In this document: positions 17,201 to 26,260 of the stretch, one piece after another
Numbering within the stretch: position 1 is the first letter of the stretch
Layout: each line of letters opens with the position of its first letter
NCBI GenBank assembly: GCA_031549085.1
Contig: JAVBQL010000031.1
Span: 1 to 35,672 of the forward strand
Direction of reading: 5' to 3'
DNA: 35,672 bases
DNA from: JAVBQL01 sp031549085
GTDB taxonomy: Bacteria; Spirochaetota; GWE2-31-10; MWDO01
Notes under the pieces: generated by a model
Database searches by the model: none
Told to the model about the DNA's origin: nothing
Seen by the model: the letters and a program-made list of their open reading frames with translations, nothing else
Translations under genes and position numbers: made by a program

Positions 17201-17294
17201 CGGTTATGGAGACTTTGGAAGATATACTTTTCAAAGTTATTTTAAGTCATGGAGGCAATTAAATCCTATTGCATTACAAAATAATTGCAATTAA
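14232..17294 (+). CDS. Avs-like STAND NTPase, N-terminal and NTPase part (gene frameshifted)
   Basis: This is a large intracellular P-loop NTPase of the STAND/NACHT-like class used in antiviral sensing. The first 25 residues are hydrophobic. A helical N-terminal region (to about 330, possible effector) precedes Walker A GYGGIGKS (358-365) and Walker B LIIFIDAINEG (Asp435), then WIGLVLSIRTS with the sensor Arg. Helical repeats follow as presumed sensor. Near the end, GGAGYGDFGRYTFQSYFKSW is a conserved C-terminal block of Avs-type ATPases. The frame ends at 17294, but the block's natural continuation is in another frame from 17284, so the gene is broken by one extra base near 17280-17283. The fused product would be about 1407 aa. 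Start: ATG 14232, 7 nt after GGAG. I cannot assign the Avs subtype. Confidence 0.8.
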   Translation: MCFFTTKILEAIIISIFSSLLYDEIKSKIDKRQINKLKKDLIKWANTFEKENKNKPIVISGRFYPYIKDNKLIPIVMDYVLGIETHPESQYISEQKFILEQKRRVVENLKREQLSISTDDEDVIEKFFKGLIDSLKKSISDKMKPQEKLILYAIFQTRHEISELREELKQCYAIIGHDLSNILKVIEEIRDKIYEGQLILSNEWFVKQNKSEIANLGTKYSIELNVQLDMKNCFRVISKNRNFNREFINYANSTLTVINILSYEKDSDIKELCKKLSSKIEQFVSNLSGESDIKEITDIFKDINEKTLKYFENIKQGKDKEGEEYSIRKAMTITDSFISYLNSDEIKTLFQPYMLITGYGGIGKSHLIADMVEDRNKNGEKSILFLGQHFSLSDEPLRKMLELSGLSSKYSSEEFLEHLNKRGSDQGSRLIIFIDAINEGCGIELWKNHLAGIIEKLKNYPWIGLVLSIRTSYKYKLFEENNLKEKLIEIEHRGFRSTESEAIKKYFKHYKISLTKIAPIVNSEFSNPLFLKLFCKAYKNREIDIDKIHFTDVYKNYIKKMNYKIAEACEKSSLNNFDFLNETLEKLVEIKYIKKSNFIFLKEASKKIIEIEKEYKIGKDLLTILINNGILTRNIQYDYKKHEEYVYVTYERIEDYIYAEKISAELKQVGRDTFLSNNEKELYDISILEMLAIILPEENDYELFEIFTDDNINITEAFIYGLLWRKPETIKDKAFGYINFICNNKYLLTKLFDVLITLSTREKHPLNAYRTDKLLRKLKMPDRDKIFIEIFDYIFTENDSSIDRLISWAQFESHTGLDEESARLAAIMLSWFLISTHNILRDRATRALVNLLSEHIPILISILSEFQDIDDPYILERLYAAAFGCVVRSSNISEIEKLAIFVYNTIFNVEMIYPNILLRDYAKNIVEYALHKIGKIEEIDSSKILPPYKSDFPEVPTTNEIDDFKIKEKSLYYCGQNEILHSMRVDIGGAGYGDFGRYTFQSYFKSWRQLNPIALQNNCN

Positions 17295-18456
17295 GAGAGT
17301 ATTCTCCCTTGGGTATGATGAAAGTAAGCATGGAGAGTATGATAGAAAGATAATGGATAATTATACTGGAAGAGGAGAGAAAAAAAGAGAGAGAATAGGG
17401 AAAAAATATCAGTGGATTGCTCTCTATGAACTTGCTGCACAGATGAGTGATAATTATAAGATTAGAGTAAATATTTTTGATGATGACTCAGAAGAAATAT
17501 ATTGTCAAGGCTCTTTTGAGCCACATATTAGAGATATGGACACTACTGTAGTTGTGAATCAAAAAAATAGTTCAGAAAAAAAGAGTCTAGAAGAAAACAA
17601 AGATATACATAAACTATTTTATAAAGTCCAAGATTCGGATAGTAAGTTATGGGTAAAAGATTTTTCTGACATTCCATTGATAGAAGAGCTGATTATTTTC
17701 CATTTTGAAAAACTTGTTGATATTAAGTTTTCTCAAAGCTCTAACAATATTCAAAAAGTAGAGAAGATGATAGAAAAAGAGAGAGAGTTTGTTCTACTAA
17801 ATGGGACTTATGAGTGGGAGGGGGATAAAAAATTATATAAATATGGAGAAATGAGTTCTGATAGGAAATTAACTATTTCAATAAAAAGTAATATCATAAG
17901 TAAAAAACATTTTGAAAAATATTATAACTTTTTAAAAGATAGAAAATTTGATTATGGCTCCGCTCCGGGTAGTGATGGTAGTGAAGAATATTATGAACTA
18001 TATAATAGAACATACTACTGGTCTAAGGAATTTGATTATTTGGTAGCTCCAAATGAGTGGCAAGAAATTGATAATCATAAATTCAAAGCTATGCCAACAA
18101 TAATTGAACATACATTAAAAACTAGAGATTTTGAAGCACGCGAAATAATGGATGATGCATATTGGAGTAAACCCTGTAGAGAAATTTTTAATGGCTTGGA
18201 TTTAAAGTATGGAAAAGAGAATAGTGTTTTATATGATAAAGATGATGAAATTATCTGTTTTGATACAAGTGAAATATTTGATGTACAAATTGGACTTTTT
18301 ATTGATAAAAATGAGTTGATAAATTTTCTTACAGAGAGAGAATATACAATTGTTTGGAATATTTTTATCAATAAAATTGCTTATGAAGATAATTCTACTG
18401 AGAGTATCTCTAAGATAGGCTATTTTGATGATAGCGGAAATCTTATTATTGAATAG
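17269..18456 (+). CDS. Avs-like STAND NTPase, C-terminal part in shifted frame
   Basis: Real coding starts at about 17284, not at the ATG at 17269, which is a by-product of the frame. Dropping A at 17283 gives QN followed by IAIKRVFSLGYDESKHGEYD and GRGEKKRERIGKKYQWIALY. This continues the conserved C-terminal block begun in the preceding frame. The remaining residues form a charged beta/alpha region (EFDYLVAPNEWQEIDNHKFK) ending in a normal stop at 18454-18456. There is no ribosome site before 17269. Expression as one protein would need a +1 shift; otherwise the system is inactive or the base is a sequence error. Confidence 0.8.
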   Translation: MHYKIIAIKRVFSLGYDESKHGEYDRKIMDNYTGRGEKKRERIGKKYQWIALYELAAQMSDNYKIRVNIFDDDSEEIYCQGSFEPHIRDMDTTVVVNQKNSSEKKSLEENKDIHKLFYKVQDSDSKLWVKDFSDIPLIEELIIFHFEKLVDIKFSQSSNNIQKVEKMIEKEREFVLLNGTYEWEGDKKLYKYGEMSSDRKLTISIKSNIISKKHFEKYYNFLKDRKFDYGSAPGSDGSEEYYELYNRTYYWSKEFDYLVAPNEWQEIDNHKFKAMPTIIEHTLKTRDFEAREIMDDAYWSKPCREIFNGLDLKYGKENSVLYDKDDEIICFDTSEIFDVQIGLFIDKNELINFLTEREYTIVWNIFINKIAYEDNSTESISKIGYFDDSGNLIIE

Positions 18457-18537
18457 AGCAGTAATAAAATAATGCTTTATGTTTTTAAAATAGATGACTC
18501 ACTCATTTAAGCAAATAATAGAAGGATGAAAAATTAT

Positions 18538-21500
18538 ATGGTAGTCTCATCTAAAGATATAAAAACTCTAAATTTTAATAATATTGAAATTCCTGTTGAA
18601 ATTTTGAATGCTAGGGAGGATGGTAGGCTTATACTATTTTGTGGCTCTGGGGTCTCAAAAAATGCTGACTATCCTCTCTTTGGAGAACTGGTTGATGAAA
18701 TTTATAGAAAACTTGGGCATCAATATTATAAAATTGATAGAAGTTATCAAAATCATAAAAAAATAGATAAAATCACTCCTGTAAACTATATAGAGAAAAG
18801 ATTCTTAGATAATCAGGAGTATGATAGAGTATTGGGATATTTAGAAAATAGCTATAATGGTAGTTCACATAATATAAGAGGCATTGTAAAAGAAATTTTA
18901 GGTAAAGAGCCTAAAAGTGTCAATATTCACAAGAGAATCATAAATATTGCAACAACAAAAGAGGGCGAAGTTCGAGTAGTTACAACCAACTATGATAGAG
19001 CCTTTCAGAGAACAGGTCTGATAAACAATGATAGGGCACATCGTCCGCCATCATTGAGAACGCTATCGCCTAAAGATGAGGCTTTTAGAGAGCTTACCTA
19101 CCTGCATGGATTTGTTGATGATAGTGAGAAAGTTATACTAACCAGCAAGGATATGACAAGTGCCTATATCTCTGATGGATGGGCAACAAGATTTATCAAA
19201 GAGTTGATAGAAAACTATACAATACTCTTCTTGGGATATAGCCTAGAGGACACGCTGGTAAATTATCTAATTGAGGAGGTAAATAGCAGCGAGCTAAGTA
19301 ATATATATGTTCTTGATTCATACTCCTCAAAAAATATGAAAAGTATAAAAGAGGAGAAGTGGAAGAATCTGAACATAACTCCAATTTTTTATAGGGAGCT
19401 TCCAAAGGGAGAATATAGAGGTTTCTCCGATTTTCTTAATGGGATTTATGATTGGATTAACAAAGATAAGAAAAGTTGGCTTAATGATATCAGAAAAAAT
19501 ATATATAACATAAAGACACAACAAAAATATATTCTATATTGGCTTGATAGACACCCAGAAGATCTGCCTTTCCTACTGGGAGGAGGCGAAGATATTGCTT
19601 CAATAGATTTTTTAGAACTTGTTGAGAAGTTAGAGTGCTTGAAGTTTGGCGAGCTCTATGGAAAGTATACTACTAAAAACCCCAGCAAACTATCGATACA
19701 ACAAGAAGCTTTTGTAAAGTGGACATGTAATTTTATGGATAATCTATCTTTTCAAAAGTGGCTTGTGGGGTTAAAAGAGAGCAGACATTTCGAAGCTGGA
19801 GGAAGAGCTGTTATCCATAGAGAGGCAATAGAAATATATAGAGCCCATTTAGAAAATAATATGGAAAGATTTAGCAAAAAAAATAGAAGATTTTGGAATG
19901 TTGTCTTAATGGAGCGCTATGATAATAGGGAGGAGCTAGATCGAGCCGAATATATTTTATTAAATGTAGATAAGTTAAAAGCTCCACTTAACTCCTCTGA
20001 TATTTCACTAATATTAAAAGCATTAAAACCCATATGCTATATTTCGAACTTTTTGAATGAGAGTAGCTCTATAGGAGTTAAATATGAGATAAGAGATTCC
20101 TCTATTTTGGAGATAGGAGAAAATAGAGAGCTGCTAAATGAGCTATTTTTTGATTTGGTATCTCTGCTTCTGCTTCATATAGAGCTGAAGCAGAGTGATG
20201 GATATACATATCTTTGTCAGAACTTACTATATTTAGAAAAAGGGAAGAAAAAGAGAGAGTATGAGCTTGTGGCTGAGTATAAGCCTGTGATATTGCACCT
20301 TTTGAAAGATTGTCTGTTTGATGATACCGCCTATATAAAAGATATCACTAGTTGGTATGAGAAGCCTGTTCTATTTTGTAGGTTAGCACTAGCAACATTT
20401 TATAAGCATGACAAACTTGATGCTGCTTATGAGTTTTTATCTAAGATGAGTAATAAACAACTGTATAGGATTACGATATATGCATCTGAAATTTATATAA
20501 TATTGGAGTGGCTCTTAAAGAGTGGTAGAGTCATTGGTACATTGATGGAGCGAATTCTCTATGCCAATAAAAGAATGAGGAGAGAGGACACAATATGGAA
20601 ATATTATAGTTATCTTAAAGACTTTGAGGAGTGGCAACCCACAGAGAGCTGGTTGAGAGAGATTGATGTTATAGAAGATAAGAACCCAGGATTAAAATGT
20701 TTCGATAGAAATGAAATTATAAAGGGGGACAGCATAGGGGAGGCTTTTACCAGCAGACCAAATTATTTTAAAAATATAGAGACTCTTGATGATTTAAAAA
20801 AATATTCATCAGCCCCCAACTATTTAAATCATATAGAGCAAGCAGGAGTGCTTGCAGATAGTAACCCAGCATTATGGGATGAGGCAAGAGAATCCGGTAT
20901 GTTCTATGTAAATACAATTTTATCAACTCTTCCCTGCAATAGGGAGGAGAGCAGTAAAAAGCTTAAAAAGAGAGTTGCAGATTTAGACGAATTAACTAGA
21001 TTTAGCAATAAAATAGATACTTACTACAGATTAAGTCAGTGGTTAGAGAGCAATAGTGACCTATTGGATGATAGTGATTTTTATAGATTTTGGGACTATG
21101 TATATGAAGGAGTTATCATAAATGAGAGCTATAAAGAGCCGCTTAATATTACTTTTCAACTTTATAATGTAAATCATAAAGTTGGAGATATATTTAGAAT
21201 ATTAATCAGTAGAGCTAAAGAGAGAAAAAATCAAGAGCTATTTCTAACTGATAGGTTAGAGAGGTTTCTGGCTGATGCAAAGAGAAGCAATTTTTTTGAT
21301 GGATTCTCTATTTTGGGAAGTGAATTTGATAATTTATATGAGATAGATAAAAATTGGATAAATAAATTTTTAGTGCCTCTATTTAAAACGAAAAACAGGA
21401 AAATAAAGAGGGCAATGTGGGAGGGCTACTCTTTTAGAGAAAAGATGTTTTATGGCCGCAAATATTTTAAGAACTTACTGGGCTTTGAGATAGACTTTAT

Positions 21501-22050
21501 AAAGTTATTTACTAATAATCCAGAAGAGGAGATTGGTAGTATGGAACAATCTATCTTGTCCTACCTATTTATATATAATCCAATTGAAATAAACAGGAGG
21601 GTATTAAGTAAATATTTAGAAAACATTAACCACAAAATAAAAGTTAGAATATTAGCCACTTTTGCAAACTCTGATATTCCCGATGAAAAAGTTATCTATT
21701 TTTTTAAGAATATATGGCCAAGCCGCAAGCAATATCAGAGTGTGGAGTATCGCTCCTCTCTGTTTGGATTACTACAAAAAGCAGATAGCCCAAAAGCTCT
21801 TTGGGAAGCTATAGAACCATTTTGGGAAAAAGATGTGCCCTCCTTTATAGAGAACAGAGAATTTAACGAACTTAAAGAATCAAAAGATATTGACTTCTTT
21901 TTAAATTTCTTTATTGAACATCTATATGCTTTTAATCAAGGACTATTAAAATGGCAATTGAGAGCGTTAGACCTGAATACCCTATCTTTGGATTCAAAAA
22001 ATAGATATGATAAGTTAGTAAACTTATTAGAAAATAACCAAAAAGAATAG
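18538..22050 (+). CDS. SIR2-domain defence protein (SIR2-DUF4020-like)
   Basis: The protein is 1170 aa from the chosen start (numbering below is from the upstream ATG at 18526, four codons earlier). The SIR2 domain spans about 30-310: LILFCGSGVSKNADYP (NAD-binding Gly40-42), VVTTNYDRAF (Asn155, Asp157), YLHG with catalytic His194, and WATRFIKELIENYTILFLGYS. This order matches bacterial SIR2 proteins with long helical DUF4020-type C-termini. Known antiviral SIR2 proteins of this type hydrolyse NAD+ on phage sensing. Residues 310-1174 are helical, Trp- and Tyr-rich, presumably sensing or oligomerising. The GAAGG ribosome site touches the ATG at 18526, so ATG 18538 (Met5) is preferred. It follows the Avs-like gene by 81 nt, probably in one operon. 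Confidence 0.85.
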   Translation: MVVSSKDIKTLNFNNIEIPVEILNAREDGRLILFCGSGVSKNADYPLFGELVDEIYRKLGHQYYKIDRSYQNHKKIDKITPVNYIEKRFLDNQEYDRVLGYLENSYNGSSHNIRGIVKEILGKEPKSVNIHKRIINIATTKEGEVRVVTTNYDRAFQRTGLINNDRAHRPPSLRTLSPKDEAFRELTYLHGFVDDSEKVILTSKDMTSAYISDGWATRFIKELIENYTILFLGYSLEDTLVNYLIEEVNSSELSNIYVLDSYSSKNMKSIKEEKWKNLNITPIFYRELPKGEYRGFSDFLNGIYDWINKDKKSWLNDIRKNIYNIKTQQKYILYWLDRHPEDLPFLLGGGEDIASIDFLELVEKLECLKFGELYGKYTTKNPSKLSIQQEAFVKWTCNFMDNLSFQKWLVGLKESRHFEAGGRAVIHREAIEIYRAHLENNMERFSKKNRRFWNVVLMERYDNREELDRAEYILLNVDKLKAPLNSSDISLILKALKPICYISNFLNESSSIGVKYEIRDSSILEIGENRELLNELFFDLVSLLLLHIELKQSDGYTYLCQNLLYLEKGKKKREYELVAEYKPVILHLLKDCLFDDTAYIKDITSWYEKPVLFCRLALATFYKHDKLDAAYEFLSKMSNKQLYRITIYASEIYIILEWLLKSGRVIGTLMERILYANKRMRREDTIWKYYSYLKDFEEWQPTESWLREIDVIEDKNPGLKCFDRNEIIKGDSIGEAFTSRPNYFKNIETLDDLKKYSSAPNYLNHIEQAGVLADSNPALWDEARESGMFYVNTILSTLPCNREESSKKLKKRVADLDELTRFSNKIDTYYRLSQWLESNSDLLDDSDFYRFWDYVYEGVIINESYKEPLNITFQLYNVNHKVGDIFRILISRAKERKNQELFLTDRLERFLADAKRSNFFDGFSILGSEFDNLYEIDKNWINKFLVPLFKTKNRKIKRAMWEGYSFREKMFYGRKYFKNLLGFEIDFIKLFTNNPEEEIGSMEQSILSYLFIYNPIEINRRVLSKYLENINHKIKVRILATFANSDIPDEKVIYFFKNIWPSRKQYQSVEYRSSLFGLLQKADSPKALWEAIEPFWEKDVPSFIENREFNELKESKDIDFFLNFFIEHLYAFNQGLLKWQLRALDLNTLSLDSKNRYDKLVNLLENNQKE

Positions 22051-22092
22051 AGTCATTTCTAATTTTTATATTAATATATTTAGTTGCAACAC

Positions 22093-22162
22093 CTAATAAA
22101 ATCTAATATTTTTCAATTCATTAAAATATTTTATAAATATTCTATCTGTCGTAAGTATTTTT
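22093..22162 (-). pseudogene. 3'-end relic of a DUF4143 ATPase gene
   Basis: The minus strand encodes ILTTDRIFIKYFNELKNIRF then Tyr-stop. It aligns with the C-terminus of the intact minus-strand DUF4143 ATPase (VLTMDRTFIKDFNGIKNINI). The DNA also matches that gene's 3' end at about 26285-26345. The rest of the gene is gone, replaced by the large defence genes. Confidence 0.7.
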
Positions 22163-22198
22163 TTTGATAAAACATTTTATAAGTTTCTTTGTTTTATA

Positions 22199-22207
22199 TG
22201 TTATAAT
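22199..22207 (+). promoter_or_regulatory. Extended -10 promoter of the nuclease/STAND gene
   Basis: TGTTATAAT is a consensus extended -10 with no good -35. Transcription would begin near 22214, leaving a leader of about 12 nt to ATG 22226 or 33 nt to ATG 22247. The same nonamer precedes the recombinase operon. Confidence 0.5.
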
Positions 22208-22225
22208 GTTTTTAGTAATACTACT

Positions 22226-25200
22226 ATGCATAGATGGACAAACTATATGTCAAATAAGAAAAATAATAGAAACAGAAAATCATTAGAAGAAATTGAAAAG
22301 GAACGTGGTGGTGGAGCTCATAATATTGGAGGCATAAGCTATCAATGTTTATACTCTTGTTATATCCTTCTTAAAAACCTCGACTCCAATAATAAAAAGA
22401 TCCGATTGGAGGGAGTTGAGGATATAGATAGCTATATAGTTGAGGAAAATGGAGAGATTGAACATATCCAATTAAAATTATCTAGCGTAAAAAAGAGTGC
22501 AGATTTTTTTGGCTCAATATTGAAAAATTATTTAGAGGTATACCTAAGCGATAGAGAAAATCCAAATCGCTACTTTAAGTTGGTATACGATTCAAAAATA
22601 TCAGATGGAAATTTAAAAAAATTGATAGGTGGAGAGTGTGATAATTCATCTACTATATATTGGCAAGATAAAATTGATAAGATAAGAGAGAAAACTCCAG
22701 AGTGGGAGTGGGAAGGTTTTGATTACTTCAATTTTATAGGTAAACTTCGCTTTCAAAACATATCAGAGAGTGAAGTTGTTGATATTGCTTATAGTTTATT
22801 AATAAAAAGATATAATATAGATTCTGGGAATGAGAAGCTATATTACAACTCTCTTTTTCAATTTTGTTTTCAGAAAATGAAAAAGAGGGAATATATTACT
22901 TTTCCAGAATTGGAGAGCCATATTGCTGATGTTAGAGAAGATATCGCAAAGGGACCCGAAAATCCAGCATGGAAATGGATCAATTTGGTCGATTTTTCCA
23001 ATCTTAAAAAGGCAGATGAGGAGGAATATTACAATGGTAAAAAAGCGGAACCCTCCGATATTGTTGCTGAACTGCCAATTCGCAGGCTTGAGGCAGAGAG
23101 AGAGATTGAACAATCTATATCAGAGAATATTATAACAGTTATAAAATCATCAAGTGGGCAGGGAAAAACTACACTGGCGTGGCAGGTTGCATATAACTTA
23201 AGCAAAGATTATAAAATATATAGCCTCACATGGTGTGAAGATAAAAGAGAGGTCGGAAATATTGTTGCAGACATTCACTCAAGAATTAAAGCTGGGGAAC
23301 TTCTCCTTATTGTTATTGATAATTTAAGTGGTGCTGTTAGAGAGTGGAACCATCTTGCTGAGCGACTACAGAGCGAAATTGGAACAAATTATAGGATAGT
23401 AATTACAACAAGGGAGGATGATTGGTATCGATACTCCTCTGACCAGAGTAGCTTAAGGAAACTTAAAGTAAGGGATATCTCTCTAAATGAGAGGCAGGCA
23501 AAAGAAATATATAAACGATTAAAAGAGAGGGGAAAAATAGATAGCAAGATAGATAATTGGCAGGATGCTTGGAGGCAGGTGGAGGGACAGCAATTACTAA
23601 TTGAGTATATCTACCTTTTAACACATGGAGAGATGCTCTCGACCAGGATAGAGGCACAAATAAAAACAATAGAAAAGAGTCCTAATAGTACAATTCAAAA
23701 ACATCTCTTGAGAGTGATCTCCTTTGCCAATACAATAAATATAGGGCTTTCTGTTGGAAAAACAGCCTCCTATTTTAGTAATAAATATGAAAATAGCGAT
23801 ATAGATTATATTTTTAAGAGTTTAGAGAGAGAATTCTTTATTAAGCAAGAGGAGAACTCAATTTCTGGTCTCCATCCCGTGCGTTCGGAGCACGTTTTAA
23901 AACATATTCATACATCCATCCCAAAGAGCAGTACACTTATAGAGATGTTAGATTTGATTGAGTCCACCTCAATATCACTTCTATACTCACACTTTCCCTC
24001 TAAAATATGTGATGAGGAGAGAGACTCTTTTTATCAAGAAGTTGCAAAAAAGGTTATTGATAGTGGCAACAGCTATCATCAGCTTATCAGTGGGCTTGAG
24101 GGGCTTCTCTATGCTGATGTATCAGAGTACTATATTAACAACAAGAGCTATTTTGATGATGCTAATGAGCATGGAGGTTTAGAGCTTTTTGCAATAGAGA
24201 TATCTCCCTATACTGAATTCAAAGAGTTTGATATTGAATTAAAAACATTAAAAAAATTATCAGAAGACGAGTTTAGTGAAAATGCTACATATCTGCATGA
24301 ACTATCAAGAGAAATTGAAAAGTTTGAATTAAAAAAATCAAATCTCTATATCTATGGCTACTATCTATCAGATGGTTTGAGAATTAAAAAATTAATGCGT
24401 ATTAAAGATGGTTTCTCCTCTCTAGTCTACTGGCTTATTAAGATAGATAGTGATTTCAATATTTTAGATAATTCAATAATGATTGATGTATGGAGCAAAA
24501 GAGAGGATTGGGAGCTAGACTCTATAGCAGAGCTTATGTTGAGCTACTTCTTGACAGATAGAAAATCATTTATGGAATATTATGAGCAGAATAAAGAGGA
24601 GATACTGCACTATCTAAAAGTTAAAACCAACTCTCTTATGCTCTATGAAGATCCTTCAGATAAGAGCATCAATGTTAGATATATACTCCTGCCAAATGAT
24701 GTTGCAAAAGCTAACGATGAGAGTGTTAGTCGTTTAAACTTAATATTTAAAACTCTCCCAATATATGAGTATTATAATGCAAAGGCAATAAAGCCAAATA
24801 TAGATATATTAAACGATATTGGTGCACCTAATGATGACCTTAAAAATATGCCAATACGAAATTTGGCAATCGCTATTCATAGCAAGTTTGTCAATTTGTG
24901 GACAGAGACAATTTTATCAAAATATGAGGCAGCCTCTGTTGAGGCTTGGCTCTCTCACTATCTTTCATTGAGATGGAAGATAGTAGAGCTATATAAGAAA
25001 AATATAAAGTTATTAAGAAAGATAATGGAGAAAAAAAACGAGCATACACAGGAGTTTTTAAAAGATTTTGTAAAATTAAGAGTAGATATTTATTCATTAA
25101 CAACCATGGAGTATCCATTTCCGAGTGAGCATCGACCTTTTGAGGAAAATAGAAGTGGCATAGACAATGAAGTCAAAAAGAGTATTAGTTCAATGGGGAG

Positions 25201-26200
25201 TGGTTATTTTTTGAAAATTAGCACATATATAAATCAGATGGACAATTTGATTAGTAAAAATCAAGATAATGCACATTTAGCAATAATCAATTTACGAACA
25301 GCCAGAATAAACATAATTAAAATGCAGGAGACATTTGAAAATATCGCAAAGAGAGTTGGACACTATTCAGAAGAGTATGCAAATCTAGTAGCTGATGAGA
25401 GAAGGTGGTCAGAAGAGCTGCTATTTTACGTTTACTACTACTATTATGAGTATAAAATTGAAAGATCTTTTCATCTTGAGATTTTTAATGAGTGGAAAAA
25501 TTCAGTAGAGCAAAAATACATAGAAAAAATAAAAAATGCTATTGAAGAAAATAGTGGAGAATTTTTCTTTCAGTATCCTGATAAAATAATGGATGATGGA
25601 TTTTTGTACACAATAACTTTAATTACTGAAGAACTTGAGAGTCCCAGCGAGAAAGACATATATAACCTGCTCTCCTTACTTACTCCACTGGCTGATTTTG
25701 ATATACATTTTGTTCTCGTTATCTTTAAAAAGAGGGACACAAATATAGCAAAGTCATATGGAGTACGATTTAGCAAAGATTACCTAGCAGAGATAAGAAA
25801 TTTTATAAATGGTAACAATGATGAAATTAGTAAATATAGTCCACTATATCATATTACAGATGAGTACTTGAAATGTTTTGATGAGAGCTTAAAAATGGAG
25901 CAAGAGCCACCCTCTGATGCTTTTTCAAACCTCTCTCTAAAGCTTTGGGAGCTCTCTAAAATATTAACATATTTGAATATTCCTATTGATAGAGAGTATC
26001 TATTAAAAAAGCAAAAAGGTATAAAATCTGAGATAAAAGAGCTGCTTGAAATAGTTAGAGAGAATCCACCACCTCTATATGGATGGCTTGAACCATATAT
26101 AGATGATCTATTTAATGGAAAGCCAACTTTTGGAGATGAGGAATTAAACAAGCTTTCTAATGAACTTATTAAAATCTCTGCAGAAAATCAAAATAGTTAA
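22226..26200 (+). CDS. QxK nuclease (DUF4297/Cap4-like) fused to STAND NTPase
   Basis: This 1324-aa single-chain defence protein has an N-terminal nuclease domain of the PD-(D/E)xK fold: GGGAHNIGGISYQCLY (28-43), acidic LEGVEDID (61-68) and IQLK (81-84, the QxK form used by Cap4-type nucleases). Walker A SSGQGKTT (309-316) and Walker B LLLIVIDNLSG (Asp365, followed by Asn rather than the usual acidic residue) come next. ITTREDDWYRY carries the sensor Arg. Residues 500-1324 are helical repeats, the likely phage-ligand sensor. The expected action, by family analogy, is oligomerisation on sensing a phage protein and degradation of DNA. The second Met (Met8, 22247) may be the true start. It has its own promoter, separate from the Avs-SIR2 operon. 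Confidence 0.83.
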   Translation: MHRWTNYMSNKKNNRNRKSLEEIEKERGGGAHNIGGISYQCLYSCYILLKNLDSNNKKIRLEGVEDIDSYIVEENGEIEHIQLKLSSVKKSADFFGSILKNYLEVYLSDRENPNRYFKLVYDSKISDGNLKKLIGGECDNSSTIYWQDKIDKIREKTPEWEWEGFDYFNFIGKLRFQNISESEVVDIAYSLLIKRYNIDSGNEKLYYNSLFQFCFQKMKKREYITFPELESHIADVREDIAKGPENPAWKWINLVDFSNLKKADEEEYYNGKKAEPSDIVAELPIRRLEAEREIEQSISENIITVIKSSSGQGKTTLAWQVAYNLSKDYKIYSLTWCEDKREVGNIVADIHSRIKAGELLLIVIDNLSGAVREWNHLAERLQSEIGTNYRIVITTREDDWYRYSSDQSSLRKLKVRDISLNERQAKEIYKRLKERGKIDSKIDNWQDAWRQVEGQQLLIEYIYLLTHGEMLSTRIEAQIKTIEKSPNSTIQKHLLRVISFANTINIGLSVGKTASYFSNKYENSDIDYIFKSLEREFFIKQEENSISGLHPVRSEHVLKHIHTSIPKSSTLIEMLDLIESTSISLLYSHFPSKICDEERDSFYQEVAKKVIDSGNSYHQLISGLEGLLYADVSEYYINNKSYFDDANEHGGLELFAIEISPYTEFKEFDIELKTLKKLSEDEFSENATYLHELSREIEKFELKKSNLYIYGYYLSDGLRIKKLMRIKDGFSSLVYWLIKIDSDFNILDNSIMIDVWSKREDWELDSIAELMLSYFLTDRKSFMEYYEQNKEEILHYLKVKTNSLMLYEDPSDKSINVRYILLPNDVAKANDESVSRLNLIFKTLPIYEYYNAKAIKPNIDILNDIGAPNDDLKNMPIRNLAIAIHSKFVNLWTETILSKYEAASVEAWLSHYLSLRWKIVELYKKNIKLLRKIMEKKNEHTQEFLKDFVKLRVDIYSLTTMEYPFPSEHRPFEENRSGIDNEVKKSISSMGSGYFLKISTYINQMDNLISKNQDNAHLAIINLRTARINIIKMQETFENIAKRVGHYSEEYANLVADERRWSEELLFYVYYYYYEYKIERSFHLEIFNEWKNSVEQKYIEKIKNAIEENSGEFFFQYPDKIMDDGFLYTITLITEELESPSEKDIYNLLSLLTPLADFDIHFVLVIFKKRDTNIAKSYGVRFSKDYLAEIRNFINGNNDEISKYSPLYHITDEYLKCFDESLKMEQEPPSDAFSNLSLKLWELSKILTYLNIPIDREYLLKKQKGIKSEIKELLEIVRENPPPLYGWLEPYIDDLFNGKPTFGDEELNKLSNELIKISAENQNS

Positions 26201-26260
26201 CTTAATAATATAAGAAAATTGCGGGATTAAATTCTTTTTTCTTTCAAAGAATATAATACT

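Noticed and set aside
17269..17294. ATG 17269 as the start of an independent 395-aa gene
   Set aside because: No ribosome site, overlap with the preceding gene, and the encoded sequence directly continues a conserved block of the upstream protein.
26201..26260. Shared terminator between the convergent genes
   Set aside because: Only a weak ATTCTTT/AAAGAAT pairing was seen, too little to call.
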